NCBI RefSeq assembly: GCF_963583255.1
Contig: NC_084814.1
Location: forward strand, 18,515,164 to 18,579,163
Direction: 5' to 3'
Source of the DNA: Pyrus communis
Taxonomy: Eukaryota; Streptophyta; Magnoliopsida; Rosales; Rosaceae
Length of the DNA stretch: 64,000 nucleotides
The position numbers and the translations under genes were made by a program. Positions 46,292-58,261 of this stretch are shown piece by piece. The first letter of the stretch is position 1. Every line of letters begins with the position of its first letter. Below the pieces are notes generated by a model. It ran no database searches. It saw only the letters and a program-made list of their open reading frames with translations, and was not told the DNA's origin.

Positions 46292-47261
46292 TAAAACAAG
46301 ATATTAAGTTATCATAAACAAGGTTACATAAAATGGTCCAAATACAAAGTTAAGTACCAATAAAACAGATAAACGAGCTTTAAATACATAGTTAAGCACC
46401 AATAAAAGAAATGAACTACCCATAGGAACCCTAGCTACTCCTCCACCACAAAAAGCATCAATAAAAGGGATGGACTAGCCATAGGATTCAAAACTAAATA
46501 AACCATACGAACCCTAGCTACTCCTCCACCGCATAAAGCGTCATCGCCACATCAACAATCAAGGAAGAGGCAAAGAACAAGCCTCGGCAAGAGATCTATA
46601 GAGGATGGGGTGGGAGCTTCATACTCAAGCCAACCTGCATCATTCTCAATCTATCAAAGAAATGATCAAAATTGGATTGGATTGGATTAATTGGATTGGA
46701 TCCTAGAACACATGTATATATCAAATTGGATTGGATTCTAACAATATGTAGACTGTATTCTACAGCAAAATCTTACATCAGAAATCTATTTTTGATTGAT
46801 CAAATGAAAATTTCGTTAAATGTGACAGTTTGAACCAACTAACACCCCTATTAGATAGGCGCATCAATATCATTGCATTGGATTACTATTATATATTTGT
46901 AATTAGATGAATATGATACTCTATATGCTACACAAATTTCAAAATTTATATATTCATCCAGTGACAATGAATAACCTCCTTAATCCCTAGTCAATATTCC
47001 ACATAAACTTTCTAGCCTTTCGTAGGTGACTGATATAAAAAGGGGAAAGAATTCATGCTGATTTCAACTAACGAAGAGGAAATGCAAAAAAATAAGCCTT
47101 GCCATTGTATCAACCTAGCAGATATCCAAAAGGAAACTGTTTCACGTCCTTCGGTTCTTGTTCTAAAATTTCTTTCACATAGTGAAACGGAGAAAAGAGT
47201 AAACTTTCTATCAATCTTTCATATGAACACATAACATGATGACAAACAATTCAAGTCCAAT

Positions 47262-47699
47262 AAATTTCCGGAATAGGACTGATGAGACGAGTGCACCAAG
47301 CAAACCCGCAAAAATTGAACTACATTCGTACTCTCTCCTCCGTGTGTGTGTGTTTTTTTATCACGCAGCAGCATGTGGTACGTGTCCTACAAGTCACAGT
47401 AACAATTCCAATAGGATAGGGTTTTGTATTAAAGTTTTAGAGAGATGAGGTCCCAGTTCACTACTAATAGTATTGATATTAGGGAATTTTTATGAAAAGG
47501 GTTTGGACTAAATTTATTTTAATCAACAATAATGCTATAACTTTATTTAATGAAAAAAATTAAATATTAGTGAAAATTTTAATGAAAATGACACAATTTT
47601 AACATTAAAAAAAAAAAAAAAAAAAACCTGATGTGTGGACCCTATGCATCCATCACAGACACTATTTATGAAACTGAACGGTAGTACAATATTTATTAG
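47262..47699. other. Non-coding flank before minisatellite
   Basis: The start matches copy 1 (about 33385-33430). An A run lies at 47607-47627. No gene recognised. Confidence 0.4.
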
Positions 47700-47940
47700 T
47701 CCAATTTCATAAATAGTGTCTAGTTCTTGGTCCACTTTCATAAATAGTGTCTAGTTCTTGTTCATGTTTCATACATAGTGCCTAGTTATTGGGTCTAGTT
47801 TTTATAAATAATGTATATTAATTGGTACAGTTTCATAAATAGTGTCTCTTTCTTACTCCAGTTTCATAAATAGTGCCTATAGTTATTGATCCACTTTCAT
47901 AAGTAGTACCTAGTTCTTAGTCATGTTTCATAAAAATTGC
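47700..47940. repeat. Minisatellite (about 31-bp unit), left part
   Basis: Units of the form AGTTTCATAAATAGTGTCTA followed by GTTCTTGGTC-like words recur about eight times with variation. The array continues after the L1 insertion at 52151. Confidence 0.85.
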
Positions 47941-48526
47941 TTTTTTTTTTTTTTTTTTTTTTTTTTTGTTTTAAGAAAACCTCAGTGGTACAAGGGAATT
48001 TTATTGATATGAAAAACGAAGTGACAACTAGTCAAGGGGGAACAAAAACCTTACCCCTCATTTAAACAAGAAAACCAAAATACAAGAAAAGAGGGGGGAC
48101 ATAAACCTTACCCTTCATGAAAAAGAAAATACAAGAAAGGAGGAAGGAAATAAACCTTACCCCTTTGGGAAAAGAAAATACAAGTGATATAGGGGTCATA
48201 AAATCAATCCCATCTAAAATAAAGCCTAAAAAGTTACCTGCAAGATAAGCTACAAAACAGAAAGGAAAACATAAAAGGATTAGTAAAAAAGAAAATCACA
48301 CATCAAGAAAGGGAGATAAACATGTAAGTTGGCATGCCTAAGAAGTTTGAATGTAGAAAAGGAAGAATCTCTATAGAAGGAGTTGCATGTCAAACAAAAG
48401 AAGACGAAAGAAGCCTAAATTGGACAATTTCTTAGCAATGACATTCCCTTCTCAAAATGTATGAGAGCAACGGAAATCCACGTGCTATAATCGTGAAATA
48501 CAATTTTTTCAACGAGTTCAGAGTGA

Positions 48527-48781
48527 TCAAGGAGGAGAAAAATATCCAAAAGCAAAGCAAGATATCACACTAGAAGAGTCACCTTCAAGCCATAAATTTT
48601 GCCAACCTCGCGCAAGAGCCAACTCCACAACAAGGATGACAACATGAAGTTTTGCATAGAAAGAAGTATGATGCCCTAAACTCAAGGAGAAACCACAGAG
48701 AAAATAACTCGTAGAATCTCGAAAAACCCCACCACAAGCCGCAGGACCTGGGTTAGCTTTAGCTAGGCCATCCATATTCAC
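48527..48781 (-). pseudogene. L1 RNase H domain remnant
   Basis: MNMDGLAKANPGPAACGGVF and LEGDSSSVISC are the first and third conserved RNase H motifs of plant L1 elements (RVT_3 type). A stop follows FSPP, before the final His/Asp motif. Confidence 0.75.
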
Positions 48782-50246
48782 TTTGACCTAAGGAAATGGA
48801 GGGAGATGCCAAGAACAGGAACTATAGAAGGAGCTTTACAAGACTCAGCTGAGATTCCAAAGGATACTAAAAGCTGCTTATCCAAAATACCACGTACATG
48901 ACCAAGAGTGAAAACTCCAATCTGCCTAATCCAAGACAAAGTAGAGCAACAAATGTGTGGAAGTGAAGGAGGCACACTTTCAAACTTCACCTTATTACAC
49001 ATCTTCCAAATAGGCATTAATAAGAAAAATAATTATGCTATCAAGACATTGCGAAGCTGCGAAGAAAATCATTTTGACACAAAATCAAGCCATAAATATG
49101 AGAATGAGCCTGAAAGTGGAAGAATAGTTCCAAATTGAGTAGCAAGCCATAACAAAGTATGTTGTGCAAATTCACAACTAAAAAATAAGTGTTTAATAGA
49201 TTCAAAATTATTGTAACATAGTTGGCATATTGGAACCAATGGAATGCGCCGTCTCTGAAGTTGATCCTCCGTTAGGAGTTTATTGAAAAGTATCCTCCAA
49301 ACTTAAATGGAGTAACGCAGTGGAATGAAAGAACGCCAAATAATGGAAGCCCAACTTTTAATAGGAAATCGACAATGAACAATTTCATAGCCATCAGAAA
49401 ACGAAAATACTCCAGATGTAGAAGCTTCCCAAACTAATATATCGTTTTCCTCATCGATTGGAAGTGGCACCTTTAAAATATATTAGGCAAATCTGGAAAA
49501 GTATTAGAAAAAAAGGAAGGATTAACCCATTTTCCTCCACATATAATGTCTGAGACCATAGTGCAAGACAAATAAGAAGCAAGCTCAATAGCACCAACGA
49601 CCTCTACAATAGGTGTATCCAACCACTTATCAACCCAAAGAGAAGTACTAGAACCATTCCCAATCACCCATTGACAGTTTTGAAACAAGATAGGGATAAT
49701 AGATTCAATATCAGGCCATATAGATGATCGTTTGTAACAAGTAGAGTATAAACGACCATGTACCTGAAATCGCCCTCGAAAATAAACGCTCCATAAAGAA
49801 TCAGAAGTAATAACAACTCATCCAAGCTTTAAAAGAGCCGCAGTATTTAGAGAGCAAAGATCACGTAATCCTAAACCACCCTCATTTTTTGGTGCACAAA
49901 TCTGAGACCAAGAAACTGTGACAATTTTCTTTGAAGTCTCGTCACCGGACCATATAAAATTGCGAGCACATCATGAAAGAGACCTCAACAACGAAAAAGG
50001 CCATGGATAAACAAAGAAACTATGCAAAAGCTTACTTTGGAAAACTGATTGAATAAGTTGAACTCTTCGTACCATTGTTAAAAGTTTCCCTTTCCAACCT
50101 GTTAGCTTAGCTTTAGCTTTATCTGCCAAAGCCTGAAGACGACACCTCCTAGGCTTGCCACGAAAAATTGAAACTCCTAAATAGACAAATGGTACTTTAC
50201 CTTCTTTGAATCCCAAGTATCGCTCGACCATAACTTTGCGATGCCT

Positions 50247-51234
50247 TTAAGTTGAGCTCAAGTATAAAGTACTTTTATCCTTATTGATATATTGACTAGA
50301 GGCCCTACTATATCTGTCTAAGAAACCTTGCAGATTACACAGAGTGACAACATTACTTCTACAGAAAATGAAGAGAACATCTGCATAAAGAACATGAAAA
50401 AGAGAAATACAACCTCTTGGAGCAAAAAATGGCTTTGTAAGCCCATCAAGTTGGAGCCGACTCAAACCTCTGGATAAAGCTTCCTCAGCTACGTAGAAAA
50501 GCAACGGAAAGAGAGGATCCTCTTGCCGCACTCCCTGAGAACAAGAGAAAAAGCCACGCGGGGAACCATTAATTAAGATGGACAATTTAGCAGATCTCAA
50601 GATGGTAGAAACCCAGTCCAAAAAACAATTGGAGAAACCAAAATTAGTAAGCACCCACAATAGGAAAGACCAATTTAAATCAACTTTAACTCCAATGTTA
50701 CCACCACGAGATTTTTTGTCAAGCACATTGAAGCATTCTGAAGCTAGGCTAATACAATCTGTGATACGTCACCCAGGTATAAAAGCAGCTTGTTGTGAGA
50801 AATAATGCAACAACATGAGAAAGACGAATTGCCAAAATTGTAGGTATAATCTTGAAAAGAAAATTTGCCAAGGCAATAGGTCTAAATTGGGTAATCAATA
50901 TAGCTCATTCTACCTTCGGTGTTAGCACCAAGAAATTATTATTGGCATTAGGGTATAACCAATTTGACTCAAAGAATTGTTTCACAAATTGAACAACATC
51001 ATAGCCAACAATATCCCAACAATGATGATAGAAAAAACTTGGAAAACCATCTGGCCCAAGCACACTAGAAGCACTTAAGGAGAAAACTACCTCTTTGATT
51101 TCCTCATCAGTAGGCAATGCAAATAAAAGATCATTTTCCGAATTAGTGACCATAGGCTGAATAACCTCACAAACCTCATCAATACCTGAAGAAGTAACAG
51201 AAGAACCAAAACAAAGTCTTATAAAAATTAACAA
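50247..51234 (-). pseudogene. L1 reverse transcriptase remnant
   Basis: 51234-50905 contains the N-terminal RT block (LGPDGFPSFFYHHCWDIVG). 50726-50247 contains KVDLNWSFLL, SILINGSPRGFF, SQGVRQEDPLFPLLF and the catalytic loop. The loop reads Y-A-D-V (complement of 50376-50387) where L1 enzymes have Y-A-D-D, so a catalytic Asp is lost. Frames shift near 50740 and 50240. It continues at 50231-49971 with VPFVYLGVSIFRG and ALADKAKAKLTGWKGKLLT. Confidence 0.82.
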
Positions 51235-51684
51235 AATGGTACGTTCTCAATAACCAGCGGATCAGTAAGAATATTATTTTCATCTTGGACATAACTAATA
51301 CGAGAGCTAGAGGATTTGATGCGTGCATAGGCATGAAAAAAAAAAAAAAGAATTTCGATCCCCTTCAGTCAACCATTTAACACGAGCTCTATCTTTCCAA
51401 AAGGCCTCCTGCATTTTGAGAGACTCCATTACTGTATCCTTGGCAACAATCTCCTCTTCAAAAAGAACGTCATTGATACCCTCATTTGAAATTCTCTATT
51501 GAATCATAGAGAGATTATGACAAGCATCAATCACTCTATTATGAACATCACCAAAAACAGAAGAATTCCATTGGCGCAAACAAACTTTTAGAGCTTTCAA
51601 TTTTTGCAGCATGATAAACATAGGGCAACTGTAGACAACTGTATTCAACCAACATTGAGTAACAGTTTCCCGAAAAGATGGATG

Positions 51685-51912
51685 TTAAACCCACTTTGAT
51701 TGAAAACGAAAAGGACGAGGACCACTGCTCAAAATTCTTGAAGCAGAAAAAATAAGAGGATTATGATCAGAAACTACCTTTGGCAAGACTATGCAATTAG
51801 AGTGAGTCCATGAATCAAACCAACTTATATCATACAAAGAACCATCTAGCCTCCTTTCTGAGCGACCACGAAACCCCCAACCATTGGACCATGTAAAAGC
51901 TTCGGAGAGCAA
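51685..51912 (-). pseudogene. L1 endonuclease C-terminal remnant
   Basis: It reads FTWSNGWGFRGRSERRLDG, then VVSDHNPLIFS, the C-terminal part of an apurinic-type endonuclease with its catalytic SDH. The preceding three quarters of the domain are absent. Confidence 0.72.
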
Positions 51913-52150
51913 CTAGAGTGCCACAGAAAGCACGAAAATACGAGAGAAAACTCAAATTCAAAACCACCACAATGGAAATCGAAAAGGGAAGCCAAAATAA
52001 TCACCAAAGTGGGAATCAACGAGGCCTTTCAAAGAGAACCCAACCAAGATGCAAAGGCTCTGGTAGACGCAACGAAGACGATGCCAGAACACTCAACAAT
52101 GCTGATGTCGGTAGCAAGATGCTGCCCCCGGCCGGTTGTCGACAAAACTC

Positions 52151-52385
52151 TATTTCTTAGTCCAGTTTCATAAATAATGTATAGTCTAGTTTCACAAATA
52201 GTTTCCACCTATTGGTTTAGTTGTGGAAATAGTGCCTAATTCTTTGTTTCATTTCATAAATAGTGTCTACTTATTGGTCTAGTTTCATAAATAGTGTCTA
52301 TTTATTGGTCTAGTTTCATAAATAATATCTACTTATTGATCAAGTTTTATGAATAGTGTTTAATTCTTGGTTCAGTTTCATAAGG
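52151..52385. repeat. Minisatellite (about 31-bp unit), right part
   Basis: The same unit family as 47700-47940 (AGTTTCATAAATAGTGTCTA) resumes after the L1, about seven units. Confidence 0.85.
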
Positions 52386-53200
52386 TTTGAAACTTAATCC
52401 CTTTTTGATTTTGTAAAAGCACCCATTACGCCAAAAACGATGAAGCTAAAGGTGATCATTTAGATCAAAACCTTGAAAAGATTATGTTCTCAATAATTAT
52501 ATTTAAAAAGCTATTTTCAATTACCAAATTAAAATTTCCTCACATTTTTTTACATACCTACAATAATAAATGTAGCTCTTCATCCAATTTATTGAGCTTA
52601 AGTGAGAAATTTTTCCTTGTACCCGTAACACAAATGGTACAGCACATGTTATTATATATGTAGAATTTTATTTTTTATGTTATTAATTTTTTAACATAAG
52701 AATATCACAACTTGTATAGAGACACGTGGTGTACCACTCCCTGTTCCGGACACATTGAAAAATCTTTCTTCATCTTGACTACTATTGAAAAACAACACCA
52801 CAAAAATTGAAGTCTTTTCTTATTCTAAGCCAAAAAAATAAAATTAAAAAAAAAATTCTATTAAGCTAACTAACAATGGGACAAAAAAGTGCAGTGTAGA
52901 AAAAAGAGGGCGCGGGTGGGGACGCGTCCAGAGCAAGTTGGCTTTTTTATGTTTTTTTTATTTTATTCTTTTGTTTCTTATTATTAAATAAAGTTAGAGG
53001 ATAATTTTTTATTAAAATGAAAAAATTTGAAGTTTTTTTCTTTAGTTTTCTTTTGATATTATCTCCACTTAATCAATCAAGAAATTAATATGTGTAGGGT
53101 TTTTATGCAAAAAAAGTACATCATGTACTTAAAAGTAAAACTATTTGATATAGGTTGTAATTTGTTCTGTGAGATGATCGATGTGAGACTTTGTGTTTTA
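52386..53200. other. AT-rich intergenic stretch
   Basis: No gene recognised. A short GC-rich island (GGGCGCGGGTGGGGACGCGT) lies at 52909-52928. Confidence 0.4.
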
Positions 53201-53349
53201 TTCAACACTAGATGCTCCTTTATTAGTCCTGGAACCTCGCTCACTGATCAGTTTCTTATTCCATTTGTTCTCATCCTCTTGCTTCAATTCTATGTTCCAT
53301 ATCAATCGGAGACCCATACGCACCGAAATTTCTTACATAAAAAAAAAAG

Positions 53350-53710
53350 TTTTTAGTCAAAATGATCCATAAAATTTGCATAACTCCTCACTTTGGTCTC
53401 TGAGATTTGAAATTGATATAATTGGTCCCTGAATTTGTCCACAATTAATCATTTTGGTCCTTCCACGAAAAGCCTTCACAAAATAAGAATAAAATGACAA
53501 AAATACCCTCAAATTTTGTCAAATCATTTTAGCTATTGTTTATTAAATTAAGGGTAATTTTATCATTTTGATCCTTATTTAACATAATTTTTCACCGAAT
53601 GACCAAAATGATTGATGATAGACAATCTCAGAGACCATTTCTATTGATTTCAAATCTCAGATATCAAAGTGAGGAGTCAGACAAATCTCAAACACCATTT
53701 TGGCTAAAAA
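53350..53710. mobile_element. TIR element in promoter of second bHLH gene (361 bp)
   Basis: Inverted ends TTTTTAGTCAAAATG (left) and, in reverse from the right, TTTTTAGCCAAAATG, continuing inward with CTCCTCACTTTG on both sides. Copy 1 has the empty site between TTCTTATATAAAG and AAATTATATTGG (39024-39046). Target duplication not resolved because of an A run. It ends 139 bp before the ATG at 53850. No coding capacity. Confidence 0.8.
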
Positions 53711-53849
53711 GCCATTAAAAAATTATATGTATTGGATTCTACCGTTCATTTCTGACTTAGTCGCCTTACCTAATATTCGTTGTATAGAAGAGAGAGAGAG
53801 GAGAGAGGAGAGAGAAAGAGGAGAGAGAGAGAGAGAGCGCCGGAGAGCC

Positions 53850-55574
53850 ATGGAGGGAACTAATTCCTCCTGTTCTTCATACAATTTTGCTCAAGAAAAC
53901 TCACCCACACTTCAACGTCTCCAGTTCATAATTCAGAATAGGCCCGAACGGTGGGTCTATTCAATTTTCTGGCAAGCCTCATCAAAAGACAGCGATGACC
54001 TAGTTTCTTTGTCGTGGGCTGGTGGCCATTTTCAAAGCACTGGGGACTTGGCCTCCAAACAAAGTTACAACAAAGCCAATGTTTTCGAAGTTGTGGAGAG
54101 GAAAAAGGGGATTAGCAGAGAAGTTGACGCTCTTTTCTATGAAGGCATGGATTTGGATGGTGGAGACGTTACCGATGCTGAGTGGTTTTACTTTTACACT
54201 GTCTCTTTAACCCAGTCATTTACTGCCGGCCATGGTAATAGTAACATTCTGGGCCGTACGTTTTGTTCTGGTGGTTTTGTTTGGCTGGCAGGTGATCATG
54301 AGCTTCAATTCTATGAGTGTGAGAGAGTGAAGAAAGCAAGAATGCATGGAATTCAAACTTTGGTTTGTATTGCAACTTCATGCGGAGTACTTGAACTCGC
54401 TTCTTTGGATGCGATCAAAGTAGATTGGGGTCTTGTGCAGATATCAAAATCACTTTTCGGATCAAAGAACAACAACAACATGGTCTCAAAGCAGCTGAGC
54501 AGCAGCCGTGAGGACCATGTACTTGTTCCGCTACTAGAAAGTGGAATGTTTTCGGAAGCTGAACAAAGAGACTGGACAACACAAGGTAACGAAATTGGTC
54601 CGAAAATTTTCAATACCATGAGTGTTTGGATGGTAACAATACCAAATACCACTTTACAGATCCAGGGTCTATTGACAATGGTACTGTAGATTCTTACTAT
54701 TAGTACCAAGCTGTCTTTTCTCCCTTCACTTAAAAATATTTTCCTGATCTTTTATTTAGGGCATTTTACTTAAAATATTCAGCTAATTTCTCTAAATAAC
54801 GATATCTTGTTGATATTTGTGTATTTGTACACTCCTCCCAATTTTTCACTGCTTTGATGTTTAATATTTTGACGTGAAGGTGGTACAAAAGAAGTACCTC
54901 CTGTGACTATAGGTGGATCATCATCCGACTCAGGACCTTCCGACTCTGTTGGAAATTTCACCTCTGAGAATATGGAGAACATACGACTGAAAAAGAGAGG
55001 ACGCTCATCAAACCGTGAAACTGGTAGATCAGAAACACCAATAAACCATGTTGAGGCAGAGAGACAGAGGCGAGAGAAGCTTAACCGTCGATTCTATGCC
55101 CTCCGCGCTGTTGTTCCCAATGTGTCCAGAATGGACAAAGCTTCTTTACTTGCTGATGCAGTTGTATACATCAATGAGCTGAAAGCAAGGGTTGAGCAAC
55201 TGGAGGCCAAAATCCAAGCACAACACCTGAAGCCCGTTGTTGACATTGGAGGCCAAACCACCAGCTCCATAATTGATCATCATCAAACAAGGCCGCGGCT
55301 ATCATCAAGTTATGATAATAAAGCAGCTGGGGTTATGGAAATAGATGTGAAGATCGTAGGCTCAGAAGCCATGATACGAGTTCAGTGTCCGGATTGCGAT
55401 TACCCTAATGCTAGATTAATGAATGCACTCAAAGACCTGGAGTTACAAGTTTATCATGCAAGCATATCAAGTGTGAAAGGGTTGATGCTTCAAGATGTTG
55501 TGGCAAGAGTGCCTCAGGGTTTCACAAGTGAGGAGGCCCTGAGAATTGCTATTATAAATAGATGGTACAACTAG
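53850..55574 (+). CDS. MYC-type bHLH transcription factor (bHLH14/MYC2-like), copy 2
   Basis: Two exons, 53850-54585 and 54880-55574, with a 294-bp GT-AG intron (54586-54879) in phase 1 at the same place as copy 1; the product is 476 aa. The open frame extends upstream to 53700 through the TIR element, but the start matching the paralog is the ATG at 53850 after a GA-rich leader. It has the MYC_N domain (residues about 18-200), bHLH at about 300-349 with His302, Glu306 and Arg310, basic region ERQRREKLN and an ACT-like C-terminus. It differs from copy 1 by roughly 25 substitutions and three small indels (NS before ILGR, one extra N, and GPSD before SVGNF). No break is seen. By family it is a nuclear, G-box-binding regulator in jasmonate signalling. 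Confidence 0.9.
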
Positions 55575-55990
55575 AAGTTACAATTCAATAATTAGTTTCC
55601 CTTGCTAATGAGGAATGATTTTGGGTATTGGTGACGAACTCATTTTTTTTCCTTGTTATAGTTGTAACTCAAAATTGAAGTTGTGTCCTCCAAGTTTTAT
55701 GTTTTAGGCTTTTGGCCAAGTTTTAGGAGGGAAATATGCGTAAATTAATTATGTATTGGATTGTTTTCCAAGTCCCTAAATGTTGGTTCTTCTTGCAACG
55801 ATGATATCAGTAGTTAATAAGCTAACCTATTCATCTCCTATATCTCTCTCTGAAGAATATGTGAGAAACTATTGCATATCTTTATATACACCATGTGCGA
55901 TATTGGTGTATCGAATATGAAAAAAAACTAATGGGTAACTTGTACATGTCACGTTAACTAATGACTTTAATTGTATGTATCACCTTGTTA

Positions 55991-56027
<37 letters not shown>

Positions 56028-56750
56028 TAGTACACCAATCTAGTATAAATATATGGTCTCTCTATTTAACATCACTCGTCGAATATTTACATGAAATATG
56101 TTGGTCTACGTATAGCTATTTTTTGGTTTTTAGTTTTATTTTTGTTTAGTGATGGAGGAAAATACATAGAAGAAACTGGAGATATATAAAAAAAAAAATG
56201 GTGGAAAAATATGTGTGAACAAATATATAGGTAAAGGAATATAAAATGAAAACAACAAATAAAAAATAAAAAACTATTTTCTGACAAAAAAAAAATTATT
56301 ATTTTAAGTTTTTTTTTTTTTTTTTTTTTGGTTATCATTCATATTTCTTTATACATTTTCCTTTCTCCCACCACTCTTATCCATCCGTTCGTTCCTACAT
56401 ATAGTCTCACATCTCAAGCACAAAACACGCAAATGTAAAAAAGCAAAAAGACCAAAGTTAGCAAATCAGTCCCAAAAATTAAAAATATAAGCACTAAAAC
56501 CATTACAAGAAAGAAGAAAAGTACCAGTCAGTAATTTAATTATAAAATGGTAGCTTCTCACCAAGTTCCATTTTTTGAGACTGGGGATTCGATAATTTTA
56601 GACTTTATTTTTACTTTTGTTAGATAAATGCAAATTTACTGCCATTGCAATACAATACCAAATTAAGACTGTATACATTTTGTTTTTATTTTTTTTTAGT
56701 TTTTGTGCTAAAGAGATAAACATATCGTATATGTGACAAATTAAAGAGGG
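55575..56750 (+). other. 3' flank of bHLH copy 2, end of duplication
   Basis: It matches the copy 1 flank without the two insertions found there. An AT microsatellite lies at 55998-56024 and T/A runs at 56280-56330. No gene. Confidence 0.55.
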
Positions 56751-57543
56751 ATGAAGCATGACAGAGGGAGGGTGGTGGAAAGAATGAGCGAGAAATGAAG
56801 GATAATTTATGAAAGTCAAAACGAAGTACTTTTACATTCTAAAGAATAAAAACTTTTATTGAATAGACAAAATCGTAATTATGAAGGCCTCTTTCTATTT
56901 CGTTTTTAATTAGTGTTTGTTTAGTCTTTTGTGTAATGGATTCCGAAAAAGTATGTTAAAGTTAGGAAGAATGCATAATGATGAAGGTGTAAGAAGAATA
57001 AAAGTGATCCATGTGAGGAAGTTATCGATGGTCAAAACAAAGTCACTTGTCAAAAGATTAAATAGGTGGTTATACATATAGTTGGTTAGTTAGAATCTTG
57101 TTAGAGTGAATTAGTTGGTATAAGGAGGTAGTTAAAGAAAAGTACTTGTCCTGCAAGTTTGGAAAACTTCTATATAAATGAACTATGTAAATCATATGGT
57201 TTTCAAATGAAGAAAAACATTCTCTACTGATACAACTCTATCTCATCTCCTCTATCTCTCTTCTTAAAACATATTTCAGCTATCTCAATAGAAGAAAGGA
57301 TGCGGGAAGAAATTAAAAAGGAATGTGTATAGAGAAACAAATCGAAACTAAAACAAAAAATGTAAAAATGATTTGAAGTGTTATAATTTTTATGTATTTA
57401 TTTTCTTATAATCTCATTTATTTCATATACTTTCTTTCTGGCGCAAAAACGAAAATTGAAAATGAAATGATATTTCTCAAACAGCTCATAAGTTCTACTA
57501 AAATTTTGAAATGTCTATTCTCCGACGGATTATGTACCATGCT
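56751..57543. other. Intergenic; possible Copia-type solo LTR at about 57101-57235
   Basis: TGTTAGAGTGAATTAG, a TATA-like CTATATAAATG at 57171-57181 and an end near CTGATACA look like a short Copia LTR. The flanks AATCT and ACTCT match only four of five bases. No gene. Confidence 0.35.
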
Positions 57544-57551
57544 TGTATGAT

Positions 57552-58253
57552 TAGATCTGCCAACTTCTTACACGACCTATAAACTTGACAAGAAATGAGA
57601 CGAAAACAGCAGATTTCGAATCAACATTTTATTTAATCGGATCATTATCGGGTCACCCATTTCAATTCTTGTAAAACAAAAAAAATAGTTTGGTAATTTT
57701 TAACTACAAATTAAATTACATTTAAAATTCATAATAATTTTTACAAGTGTGAAAAATGTGAAACAAATATGAAAAACGCTTTGATGATGGATACATCATC
57801 GTTTGGATTTTTAAAACCCTCCAAACACTCATGAACTGTGTTTTTAGGTGGAGTTGAAAATGTGTAATAATTCATAATAAATAATTTACAAGTGCGAAAA
57901 ATGTGAAAACTTTATGCCAACGCTCGTGATCACATCTTTTACACTTTGTCGATGGTTACATTGTCATTTGGATTTTTAGAGTTTAGGTTTAGGGTATGTA
58001 CATATTATTTAGTGATAGCGTAGTATGTAGATACTAATTTAGTATGACATTTTTCATGTGATTATTTTTTAAGTAAAATATATTTTTTGTAACGGGTGAC
58101 GGGTCGTGCTATATTACCCATTAATTTTAACGGGTCGAGCGAGTCATATTATCCATTCATTTTAACAAGTTTAACACAACACGATCCATTAAGATATCGA
58201 GATGTTATAAAAACGATCCGAATACGACAGACACGACACGATCACTAGGTCTA
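57552..58253 (-). mobile_element. hAT-type element, family A, perfect 8-bp target duplication (702 bp)
   Basis: Flanked by TGTATGAT at 57544-57551 and 58254-58261. Ends are TAGATCTGCCAACTT (left) and, in reverse from the right, TAGACCTAGTGATCGTG. Subterminal parts hold ACGACACG and ACGGGT words shared with 60866-62576, in the opposite orientation. Non-coding. Confidence 0.88.
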
Positions 58254-58261
58254 TGTATGAT

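Larger units (their letters stand above)
47941..52145 (-). mobile_element. L1-type LINE inserted in a minisatellite
   Basis: About 4.2 kb on the minus strand. The 3' poly(A) appears as a T run at 47941-47967. ORF2 domains in order on the minus strand are: endonuclease C-terminus (51912-51685, with SDHNPL), reverse transcriptase (51234-49971), the zf-RVT region (about 49300-49000) and RNase H (48781-48527). The endonuclease start is missing. Sequence at 51913-52145 does not read as L1 protein, and its origin is unclear. Clear target duplications were not found, but the same minisatellite lies on both sides. Confidence 0.82.
45359..56710. repeat. Segmental tandem duplication, copy 2 (contains second bHLH gene)
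   Basis: It shares ordered blocks with 20196-43330 in the same orientation. Sequence unique to this copy is mostly recognisable insertions: hAT 45387-46040, SINE 46096-46291, minisatellite plus L1 47700-52390, and a TIR element 53350-53710. Confidence 0.82.

Noticed and set aside
53700..53849. Upstream extension of the second bHLH frame
   Set aside because: It begins inside the TIR element and continues through the GA-rich leader. The paralog and the domain start support the ATG at 53850.
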